Part shown: piece by piece, positions 35,951 to 46,011 of the stretch
Layout of the letters: every line of letters begins with the position of its first letter
How positions within the stretch are numbered: position 1 is the stretch's first letter
NCBI GenBank assembly: GCA_028274465.1
Contig: CM051457.1
Location: 28,555,313-28,619,312, forward strand
Source of the DNA: Plantago ovata
Lineage: Eukaryota > Streptophyta > Magnoliopsida > Lamiales > Plantaginaceae
Direction of reading: 5' to 3'
Length of the DNA: 64,000 bases
Notes under the pieces: model-generated
What the model was told of the DNA's origin: nothing
Seen by the model: only the letters and a program-made list of their open reading frames with translations
Databases searched by the model: none
Position numbers and translations under genes: made by a program

Positions 35951-36803
35951 GCACATGTGTGGTAGGTAGGGTCTGACTTAGGATGATATAATAAATAAAT
36001 AAATAACATAAGTATTTTATACCTTTAAATGAGTTACTGGGGGATTAATTAGTCCATCTTCAACAATACAATCCCAAAAAACTTTTGGCTCTTTGGGTTT
36101 TTTATCTTAGGTCGGATTCATATATACCATCATAAACGCTGGTCTCCATTAGGTGATTGTCTAAAAGATAAATGTGACAATCATCTAAGTCTACGTTCAG
36201 GTCGGTACAAAGTCGACATAATCATGCCCCCACAATGCAATATTGATATTTAGAAACTATTGTGTATGTTACGCTTTGGATATACATCGAGTGGATCTGG
36301 ACAAATTAAACTGTCCAATTATGGCAATCCAACCAACTTAGATTGGACAATTGCTATTAATATGACCATTATATTAACATAAAATACTTCAAATTTTAAT
36401 ACTTTGGTTCTTACGATCTAGTAAAACAATATGCTTAACTTTCTTTTTTTTTTCAATTTATACTGGTATCCGCTTTGACGACTAATCCAACCGAGCAATG
36501 TTGGACCCTTTTTGAGGGGCGACTCTCCCAACGAGGTTTTTTACATCCACAACTTGCGTGTCCTTTTTGGCGTCCGCTCAATAGGTCATGTGCATTAAAT
36601 TATTAATTAATGCTACAATAGTAACAATACTAATTTAGGTATCGACAAGGCTTAGGTAATTACCAAAATAAATCGATCTAGTTGAACACGGATTGGTATT
36701 AGTGTAGTAGTATAAGTATATAGTATATCGACCATATATGTTAATTATTAAATGTATATATACGCTAATAATCGGTCGATAGATTAGTAGTACGTTACGT
36801 ATC
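35951..36803. other. Upstream region of the F-box gene
   Basis: AT-rich with no gene. Several TATATA stretches at 36717-36765 lie 40-90 bp upstream of the ATG at 36804, any of which could serve as TATA box. Confidence 0.4.
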
Positions 36804-38178
36804 ATGTCTTGTCCAATGGATCTTGTTCCAGACGATATCCTGACGCTGATATTTCTAAAGCTGTTCACAATCGATCGAGCTAGATGTAGAGCAGTCTGCA
36901 CCGGTTGGAATCGTATCGTTTTACAAGCCAACATGATCCCACCATTATTAATGGAGGCTCCCATGGAAATCCTGCCCAATGATGAACCTTATTTGACGGA
37001 AATACATCTTAAGAGTCTGTTTCAAGGGAGGAGGATTTATAGTTTCCAGCTGCCGCTGTCGTCTATCAGCTCCAAAGGAGCCTGGTTATGCGGATGTTCT
37101 CGCGGTTGGCTGGTCATGGCGTCTGGTTCCCGTTTGAATCGGAATATGTTCTTATGGAATCCACTGTCCGGTGCCACTCAAAAGCTCCCTTCTCCTTCCA
37201 CCCTCCCTTTTTTCCAGGATTGTATAAATTATCATGCTTATGGGATCAAAATACACGATGACAATTTCTCAATGTTTGTTGATCGCGTTGAGGTATTTTC
37301 TCTAGGCTCTAAATCTACTCAATGCACCGTCGTGGTTGTTCTTTTTCGCACTCGTGTAGGTCTACAAATTGCTTTATGTACGCCAACGGAAGAAAAGTGG
37401 ACAGAGTTTAAAATCGAGAATGAAATTCTTGCATCTACAGACATCGTATTTAACACCAGACAGGGGAAGCTTATATATTTGGTTCACGGATCTGAGCATC
37501 AATATACAAAATTGAACGATAAAATTTTTGAAGTTTGTTTAACTGGCTGTCGAATACAAGTGCTTGTACAAGTAGACTGTCTTCCGAGAGTCTTGAGTGA
37601 TGAAGACGACGACGATGATGATGAAGATGTTGATTATTATGATGATGAAGATGATGATGAAGATGATCAATGATGATGATGAAGATGATGATGATGAAGT
37701 CGATGTTATGGAATCCCAATATCCTCTAGGGTTTGGAGTTACCCCGGGACCAAGATCAATTTATCACTTAGCAGAGTCATGGAGGACCGGAGATGTGGTT
37801 TTTGTTGAACAGATTTTAGCAACCAGTACTAACAAAGGCGTCAACGAGTTGCACACAACAATGTTTAAAGTATTTCGCTTAGGAACGGTGATATTAGGAC
37901 AGGAAACAATATTTGTTGGTCCAACAGGGATAATTATCCTTCCGGCTACAAGTGGGATTGCTGAACCAGATTGCATACGCTTCATAACAGATAATGCTGT
38001 AGGGCTTAAAGTTGATGGGCGAAGCAGTGAGTATTTAGAGCCGTATATTGTTCACGAACAAGGTGAGTACTCGTTGGTCCAACGGAAAATGAATCGAAAA
38101 GATGGTAAAACCATTAGTTATCCTTCCAGGTCAAAGGTAGGCTGGTTCATGCCTCACCTTTCAGTGTCTCAGTCATAA
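36804..38178 (+). CDS. F-box protein with DUF295 C-terminus (SKIP23-like)
   Basis: F-box proteins are the substrate adaptors of SCF ubiquitin ligases. Residues 6-40 ('LVPDDILTLIFLKLFTIDRA', then 'CRAVCTGW') are a clear F-box. 'GWLVMASG' and 'FLWNPLSGATQKLPSP' follow, and the end ('RFITDNAVGLKVDG', 'FKVFRLGTVILG') is DUF295. The first frame (36804-37673) and the DUF295 frame (to the TAA at 38176-38178) are offset by one base and overlap in a GAT/GAA repeat. Either the frame is shifted, or a 103-nt intron (37597-37699, TTGA|GTGATG ... GATGAAG|TCG) is removed, giving 423 aa in phase. The second copy at 53.2 kb keeps equivalent splice-like sites and the same offset. A decayed SDH1 3' end lies directly downstream, on the other strand. 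Confidence 0.75.
37597..37699 (+). repeat. GAT/GAA trinucleotide tract, possible intron
   Basis: About 100 bases made mainly of GAT and GAA triplets. Read one way they code for a run of Asp/Glu; read as an intron they join the two halves of the F-box gene in phase. See the F-box entry and the matching finding. Confidence 0.6.
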
Positions 38179-39213
38179 TGCAGATTGCAGAGAAACAACA
38201 AATGCAGTGTCAACATAAAGAACAGGCTACTGATGGTACTTCTCTTCAATCCATTGCACGAAGAGACAGTTCAACAGGCAAACCAAAGGCGGTCTACTTT
38301 GCTTCCTAATCCTAGACACCGTTACTCTTCAAGTAATTTTTCTTTCCGATGTAGTAATAACTAGGAGAGGTGTAAGCAAATTTTATTCTATTATTTCATG
38401 TGTAACAATTCAATTCATATATCTACAATCAAACGCAAATGTAGTTTCTTAGTTTGATAGCTTGAGACTTTTAGCTTAGAGCCCATTTCCACTTTATTTC
38501 TGACAACTGTTAAAGAGTAACAATGCACAGAAACAGACAGGAACAGAACACAACTGAGAAACGCCAAGACGGCGGCACAAACACAGCAACACCAGTAAGA
38601 TATAGTAGTAAAGATTATTTGCTAGCAACTCCAGTCCAGACTATAAGAATTCAACCATTTATTAGCATATCAGACTTGCAAAGTTGCAATTGATGATACA
38701 TGTTGCTCATCTATACACCACTTCATGTTGGTGCATGCTACAATTTTTCTTAAAACTGAACTTTAATTCATAAATTGGTAACTTACTTTGGGGGGGGGGG
38801 GGTGGTCAGCTTCCTGATTTTGTTTATGAGAGGCTAACTAATACGAGCCTTTGGAGGGAATGATTCGACATCATCAAGAGTATTCAGGTGAACTGGCCTG
38901 TATTCTCCCAGAATCTGCAGAAATAAATAGCTTTCCGTTAGCAACAGGATTTTGGCAAAACTCGGAGTCCACAAAGTATATTGTTCATGCACATAAAGAA
39001 TGCATTCCCCATTACAGATAAAATTCAGGTGGATTTTTATTGCAAACAAAAAAAAAAAAATAGAGAGAGAATCTGAATGAGAAAATTACTGAATATAGCC
39101 CAGGGACGGAGAAAAATGAGGCACTCAAGTTTATGTCAAAATAACATGTAAATTACATTTTATGAACTCGGGCTGGAAGCACTGCTAAATGTTAATGATA
39201 GTTTTCTTTCCCC
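38179..39213 (-). pseudogene. Inverted copy of the SDH1 3' end (last intron, last exon, 3' flank)
   Basis: Reverse-complementing this block gives a long match to 50.72-52.2 kb. It includes the intron text 'AATAAAAATCCACCTGAATT', the acceptor TTATTTCTGCAG|ATTCTGG (exon start 38914), 'GGCCAGTTCA(C/T)CTGAATAC' and the 3' flank 'CTCATAAACAAAATCAGG'. Relative to SDH1 the exon lacks 19 nt after 'TTCTGGGA', and its end reads Arg-Ile-Ser before the stop. Only the last exon is present, so it cannot make SDH1. It lacks the solo LTR found in the other copy. A G13 run (38790-38802) lies inside. Confidence 0.85.
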
Positions 39214-39239
39214 TGGGCACTTACCGGTTAAATGCTCTA

Positions 39240-40740
39240 CAACTGGAAATTGTACTACCGCTAAATAATAATGATGCTTATTTTTCTTCCTGAGGAACAT
39301 AGTAATTGGTAACTTACTTCATGCTGGTGCATGCTCTTTAATTTAATCTCAGCATTCAAGAGATTAGCCATTTCAGGTAGTGTATTTGTTTTTGTGTGAA
39401 ACCTGCTGACATTGGCTGTACTGGGAAAACACAAGAAAAGAGCTGAAGCCACCTGCTTCATTGGCCAAAACTTCAAACTCCGCCAAGAGATTGTTGACTT
39501 GCTCGTCAAGCTCAGGATGAATACTGGGATAGAATGGTATATCCCCAATTACAGCAAGAAGAAAGTTCCTTCTGAAGGAGAGCATATTGCTCCTCCTCGG
39601 CCGAGTTAATGTTTACCTCACAAAACAATATCTGGAGAAGGAAATTGATGAAACCTGCTAGAATTTCATTCTTCTTGAGGCATTTATTCTTGTCAGGCAA
39701 TTGTTCCAGCTTTGGGACCTCAAAGAATCCCTTCACCTGTGGAATGAAAGAGTTCTCGATCATATCCAAGAACTCTCTTCCAGCTACATTAATTATATCA
39801 GCACAGGATGGATATCCAAGAAAGGCTTGTAGTCTGCTTTCACATGATTCAAGAATACGACGGATATGGAGACCCAGAATAGTTTAATGCGAGATTCTCT
39901 AAATTCTTGGAGAACTGCATTGCATAACTAGCAAAAAGAAAATAGGTTAGATGATTATAGAGAACCAGCCGTTCATCATCACCATCATGGGAACACTTAG
40001 GAAGGAAGGGGCTTGATGAGATGCACAATACCTGTTGTCTCGTCCACAGTTTGATACATTGTTAGCAACTTATTTATATATCCATCAGACCCTCCATCTA
40101 TGAAATACTCTTCCATATCATGAGATAGCTCCATTAATGCATCTAGCGCCGCGCTGCTAAAACATCGGGTAAATAGATGCTAGTACTAATTAGTCATATG
40201 ATGAAATAATGGATATTACTAGTAATATTAAAAGCTGTAGTGGTTGCTGATTCAATTATGGCAAATTGAAGTTCTGATATCTTGAAGGTCAGTGAAGCTT
40301 CTTAGATTCTGTTCTTGTACTTAAACCCACTTTTCGTATGTAATTTGGGAATTCTTTGCTAGTAACAGCTTTCTAATAATCGTCTCTCTGTAATTTTACA
40401 TACGAATTACGGATGTTGTACATGCCATAAAGTTTGATAGAGTTCAGACTGTATAATAATTATAAATAGCTAAGCTATAAACAGATTGAAACAATATGGA
40501 GTTAACATTAAGGTACTGAATGGACCTTTCCGAGAACGTGTCCTTGGTGTACTGTCATGCTGACGTTGACATCGTCTCCTCCTCTGTTTGATCCAGTGAT
40601 AAACCTGCTTTTGGACCTCTTAGCAGCTTCCAAGCTCAGATAACCGAGTTCTTTTGAACCTACAGATTCTGTAAAAGGCACTGTCAATGACTTGAATGGG
40701 AAAGAAGAAATGTATATCTAATACTAGTAGACTAGTAGTA
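39240..40740 (-). pseudogene. Relic of an unidentified multi-exon gene
   Basis: On the minus strand several protein-like blocks appear: 'DALMELSHDMEEYFIDGG' (about 40.1 kb, followed by a donor at AACAG|GTATTG), 'SCESRLQAFLGYPSCADIIN' (about 39.8 kb), 'FIPQVKGFFEVPKLEQLPDK' (about 39.73 kb) and 'IHPELDEQVNNLLAEFEVLA' (about 39.5 kb). 'SRFITGSNRGGDDVN' is near 40.6 kb. The frame shifts between the last two of the 39-kb blocks. I do not recognise the family. The left border abuts the inverted SDH1 copy and the right is cut by a LINE. Confidence 0.45.
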
Positions 40741-40793
40741 TTGTAGTAATGTAGTACTCTCATAGTCCCATATATAGATTACCTGGTAATATC

Positions 40794-41993
40794 GCCACGA
40801 AAATGAAACTTTTTTTTTTGGAAACAGCAAAAATTTTATTACTCAGAACGAGAAAATACAGATACAAAGCCAAGTGCATAAGTGATGCACATCAAAAACC
40901 CAAACCGTACACTAATTCTAAAACCAAGAAAAACATAAAAGCATGTTCAAACCTTTAACCCGTTATGGCCATATCAAAACTTAACCACCCCTTTCGTCTA
41001 GTATGTCAATCTTACTAGCAAGAAGCCAAGAGTTGAGGGGTGACGAAAAGAGACACCAATTCTAGTTAAGTCCAATGGAGTGGGATACCTTTCGTTGCAA
41101 GTTTAGGGAACTTAGCAAGAAAAGGAAAGGTGATGAACTCCATTAGGATATAAACCAATCACGGGTCAAGGAAGACACATGATATATCTCACTTAGCAAA
41201 GAAAAAGCCCAAGTAAGGGAACACTACCCACACCTGAAAAAAGAAAATTACAGCCCAGGATAAACAGCAACAGTACTGCACGTTCAAGAGAAGCAGACCC
41301 AAAACAGCCAGCGAAGCAACACTTACAGACCCAAAAACAGCAGAACGTAGCAGCACAAGGAAGCAGAGCCAAAACCGATGGTGACAACACAGCTCCCAAA
41401 CCGCCAAGCAACCCAGCAAAAATTAATGTGGTCTCCAGCAGTGGCCTGGAGACAGCCACCAATCAACAAGCCTGAACCCTTCCTTAATCCCATCCTTATT
41501 ACACAACCAATACCAAAGTGTAATCTTAATCTGCTCAACGATATCAATAGAAGAGGGGATCACACCCTTAAAAACCACATCATTCCTCCCTTTCCAAAGA
41601 CACCAAAGAGTGCATTGAATTAACGCCACAAAAAAAGGTTCCTCCCTATGATTACACTCCAGAATTTTCCCATTCAAGACATCAATCACAGAATCACAAT
41701 AATGTCTACGCCTACCTATCCATTTTGCTACTTTGTCCCACACACTTTCCGCCAACGGACAAGAGCAAAACAAATGAGGCGCACTTTCCTCCTCCTCCTC
41801 ATGACAAAATTTACACAAAGCAAAAGTATCAACATGAATGATATTGCGCTTTTTTAAATTATCCACCGTAGGAAGCCAATTCCACGCGAGCTTCCAAATG
41901 AAACCATTTACCTTCAAAGGGGCCAATGTGACCCACACCTTCAAAGGGGCCCATTTACCTTCAAAGGGGCCAATTTGCCACGAAAATGAAACT
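40794..41993 (-). mobile_element. 5'-truncated L1-type LINE with 17-bp target duplication
   Basis: GCCACGAAAATGAAACT lies at 40794-40810 and 41977-41993. The insert (40811-41976) opens with a T-run on the plus strand, so the element is on the minus strand. Its coding part, read from about 41920 down to 41423, carries the zinc-binding C-terminus of plant LINE reverse transcriptases: 'WKLAWNWLPTVDNLKKRNI', 'CKFCHEEEESAPHLFCSC'-like cysteines and 'LWCLWKGRNDVVFKG'. Then follows a 3' UTR of about 600 bp. The reverse transcriptase core is absent, as expected from 5' truncation. A 'TTCAAAGGGGCC' motif is repeated three times near the 5' junction. Confidence 0.9.
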
Positions 41994-42813
41994 GAGCGTG
42001 GTGTTGGAGATGAGATAAATGCAAGTACCAGCAATGGAGATGGAAATGTTTTCTGCAATAATCTAATTTGCTTGTACGAGACAATAGTTATGCTATGCAC
42101 CCCAATTCTGATTAATTATGATTATTATCATCGTTATACTACACAATAGGCATTGATTAGTGGATACAGTACTGAAGTGAAAGGGAGTGCTAGTTATTTG
42201 TACCCGTGCACTTGTGTATGCATAGAGCCAATTTGGATTGTAGCTCTTGGTAAAATATTCCTTGGAAACATAAATGTGTCTTTTTATGTCTTTAAGTTAA
42301 TGTGTTTACAATACCCAAACTGTCATAGGTTAACAGGTTAGCAATGGGTTGGCCGGGGCTGAGGGCAATACCCACCCGTTGCCAAGGCTAACTTACTGTA
42401 ACTCCGACCGAAAGGTTAGAGTTTCAGAAGGGACAAGGCAAGAAGCAAGAACAATATTTCCTCAAAGCTTCTTACTATGGTAAACTCCTCAAATGAAGAA
42501 AAATTAAAAGACAAGTCTATCAAGCCTCTTCAGAAGTATTTCATGACAAGCCAAAGCCTCAAGAACAGCAAAGCTAACTTAACATAAGAAAACACAGATA
42601 TCCAATACGACAGGAAAAAAAATTCTCCAATCTCCATTACTGTATCTTAGAAATTTATTGCAGTAGTGTCTAATTACAAAATCGTTGACCCAAAAATTCC
42701 TATGCTATAAAGATATCTACAAATTAGCAAGCAGCAAGATTCAAGGCTTTCGAGAACCTTCAACAAATGAAATCCCACAATGATATGCCTGTAGTATAGC
42801 AATAGATTAAAAT
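41994..42813. other. Flank between LINE and the membrane-protein gene
   Basis: Mostly non-coding. The first part continues the sequence interrupted by the LINE. The last 300 bases are probably 3' UTR of the minus-strand gene and share blocks with 26.0 kb. No gene seen. Confidence 0.45.
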
Positions 42814-44399
42814 TTACATCGATAAGGGTAGTAAAAACTTTTTGTCTCTTTCATTTTTCAATGACTTCCGTGAAATTCTCAAACGTACTGGAACAAGGAC
42901 ACTGAGGCACAGAGCAACTAAGGAGATCCAACAATATCCCAAGTGAAGGGTAACAAATGACAGTAACAGGAGATCAATGAAAATCAAGACCCATACAAAA
43001 GCAACTGCCACATCTCTCCTGCATAAAGTAAACATAATAAACATAAGTACGAATCAAATTAAAGGAGTTCCAAAAAAGCCCTTTTGTTTACCGAGTAATA
43101 CAACAAGAAGCAACACCATAACTTTGGAAATACGTATCTTTACGTTTTTGTGAAATTTATGTTTAAGACAGAAAGTAGACAACTGATTTGCTTATCAAGT
43201 TATCATGTCTATCCTATCAAGATTTTGACACAAGTAATAAACAGATGTGCAAGGTGGTTGTTCTCGATTTTATCTGTGATTATTCTCCTCTTCCACCAAC
43301 TTACAGCGTAGATATCCTATCATTCAATAATAATAAAATAATTTTAATCAGACACTAATGTGTTACTTAAGGGGTGTCATCTTCAATCATTGGACGAGAT
43401 AGATAAAACTCCATTTGCATCAACTCAGACATGGGGCAACTAAGTTCCGCACCATCTTCATTCATTGTCTCTCTAGCTTAACTCCTTTGCTACAACAATC
43501 ATAACAAGACTTCAACGAATAGCTTGTCTAGGGAAAGATTAATCCAAGTGACAAAAATGCACACATATGAATTCACTTTAAGAAGAGAGCACGATCCATA
43601 TTATGGTCAACAATGAACTAACTGGCAAAAACCTTTTTTTGTTCCTTTGATTTTTTGACTGTGCAACAAAATTTAGCTTCCACAACTAAATACAAAACAA
43701 GCCAATGCACCGAATCTAGCTCTAATCTCTGGGAGAAAACAATTCGCATCGACCGGTGGGGGCCGAACACCCCTGAGTCCAGATGCAACTACATAAACAA
43801 CCATATCCAGGTACCTTTCACGTCAAACAGTGAATTGCTTTCGAAATTCTAGCAACAAAACTCCCGACAGATTCTTACCAATGCAGCAAGTCAGCAACAT
43901 TAGGAAAATCCAGGGCGCTTTGGCTTTCGATTACAACACATGATTAAACCACCCAGTACTTAAACATATAACTCAACAATTAACTACAGCAGACAGCTAG
44001 GGAATACCAAAAGTCCAAAACAAAATGCAAATGCCAAATATATACCCAAAAAGACGAAACTACAACCTAAACCATCTAATTAATTAACAATTACAATTTA
44101 CAAAGCAATCATAGGCATAGGTAGTTCAGCAAATACTACCTGCATGGCGTTCAATTAGTACAAATTGGGTAATTTACATTGAATAGAGCTATAGAGTTAA
44201 CAATTACTAGCTGCCTGGCATATAGTTAGCTGAATCTGATATCTTTAACAGCAGAAAAATTGAATAAACCCTGCCATTAGAAGACTTACCAAGTGGATAG
44301 AAAAGGCTTGGGAGAGAAGACGATGAGAGGGTAAAACTTGTGCTGTGATCGGACCTGGTAATCTCTCAGCTGCTCTACCAATTTCGATCGAGTTATCAT
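42814..44399 (-). CDS. Small membrane protein of a plant-conserved family, 104 aa
   Basis: Two exons on the minus strand, 44399-44290 and 43018-42814, join in phase (TG|G, Trp37) to give 104 aa. The donor is TTG|GTAAGT and the acceptor TTATGCAG|G. The N-terminus 'MITRSKLVEQLRDYQVRSQH' is cytosolic-looking. Two hydrophobic spans follow ('AFVWVLIFIDLLLLSFVTL' and 'WISLVALCLSVLVPV'), then a basic tail ending 'KKFLLPLSM'. I recall proteins with the same start (MITRS-LxEQLRDYQ) and the same C-terminal LLPLSM from many plants; their function is unknown. A TATA box lies about 70 bp upstream. A decayed partial copy of this locus is at 26-28.6 kb. Confidence 0.85.
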
Positions 44400-44468
44400 T
44401 GATTACTGTCTCTTGAAAAATCGATCAGAATTGTCGTTTGCTTGGTCTGGTCTCTTCTTCTACAGAGA

Positions 44469-44479
44469 CTATATATAGG
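44469..44479 (-). promoter_or_regulatory. TATA box of the 104-aa membrane protein gene
   Basis: The minus strand reads CCTATATATAG about 70 bp upstream of the ATG at 44399, followed by a pyrimidine/GA-rich leader. Good TATA sequence and spacing. Confidence 0.65.
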
Positions 44480-46011
44480 TTGATCATCGATTTTAGTTTG
44501 AGGATTGAATTGTTCCCTACGAAATTAGGTTTCTGCAAAAGGTGCATCTTTTGGTAAGGTTTCAATTTTCATCAGGGAATTTACGCAAACACCTCTCTAG
44601 TTTTTCGTTTTAACTTTAGAACGCTGTACCTTTAGTTTAATACATAAATGAACTTTTAAGTTTTAACTACTATTAATTTCTAATCTTAAACGCTTAAACC
44701 AACAAAACACGCAAGATTCTTCTATGAGCCTGAACTGTGAGTAAGTTCGTAAACCGGGTGGCCAAACTTAAACACATTACATTTTTAAGTAATGTGTGTA
44801 GCTGATTTTGGATCACATGGTCTACTACTTTTCTTTAGACCTGGGGCCTATGATAAAAACTAGTGATAAATTGTCAAATTATCTCTAGCTAAAATGTGTA
44901 AATTCAGTTTTCATATCTCCTTTTAGAAATTATATATTGAAGATAGGGTTAATGACAGTCCCACTAATGATTATTAATGTCTCTTTCACGTGGCAATATG
45001 AGTAAAACATTTATTTGACCGTTCATTGTCATATGCTATTTGAAAGGAAGTTATGACATGGTAGGACTCAACCTATGTATGTTACCCTTGGTTGCATCAA
45101 GATTTATGGATTAAGACTAAATCCAAACGGAATTGGCACAAAGCTACGTTTTAGATATTACACAATTTTTAAGGAATATAATCATTATCCTTTATTAGGG
45201 TCCATCACACCTATTAATGGTAAATTAATTCTAAGACGCTCTCACATACACACCTATTATTAACATTTCAAACTAACTTATTGGTTAATTATACTAACTT
45301 CCTAAAACAACAATTATTTTACAAAATATAAAAATCCCGTTAATTATTCAAAATGTGAGAAAGTATGGATTTTGAAGCAAGTAATGCTTCTAGAAGATGC
45401 TATAAATTAGTAAGTATTGTTATGCGACCTGAGCCTTATCGAGTACTCAGATCAGCTCAGTTCGTAGGCCCGAGCCAAAATTTAGACTTGCTTCATTAAT
45501 TAACGAGTCGAGCTCGACTCTACTCGATAAATACTCGCTCCATATATCTGCGTGTCCTTCATACTATAGTTTACATTTTCAAGTACGTCGGTCCATTTTG
45601 AATTATTTATGTTTGAATTTAGTTAGACTTTGATAATTTTATCATTTGACATGTTGATTTATAATGTGTAATATTGTATTTCCTTTATTTTAACTTCTTA
45701 TTTCACATTTTCACATGTTTGTTTTTGTAATTTTATCATAAGTTTGGCTCGAGATTTTTTTAGCCAAACGAGCCGAGTTCAAGCCTAAAAATTTAGGAAC
45801 AAAAGTTTACTTGGGAACCCACATGTAAATAGAATTTCAACATCTACCTGATGTCAATTTCCTAAAACTGAAGCCCCGTAGCCAGCAATTATATTCTATA
45901 TTGAACTCAGCCAGCCTCTTTCCCGATTAAGCAGCTTCAGCATTTCGCTGTCGAATCCATCATCATCTTCTTCTTCACCGCCAGTTTTCTCTTCTACAAA
46001 CTCTTACAGCG
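44480..46011. other. Intergenic; possible decayed inverted-repeat element
   Basis: Bases 45425-45800 have 'gagtcgagctcgact' near one end and 'ccaaacgagccgagttcaagcc' near the other, a pattern of non-autonomous hAT-like elements; ends not fixed. The last 120 bases are the leader of SDH1. No gene seen. Confidence 0.4.

Noticed and set aside
41838-42149. 103-codon plus-strand frame across the LINE junction
   Set aside because: It spans the 5' end of the LINE insertion and its target site, so it cannot be an old gene.
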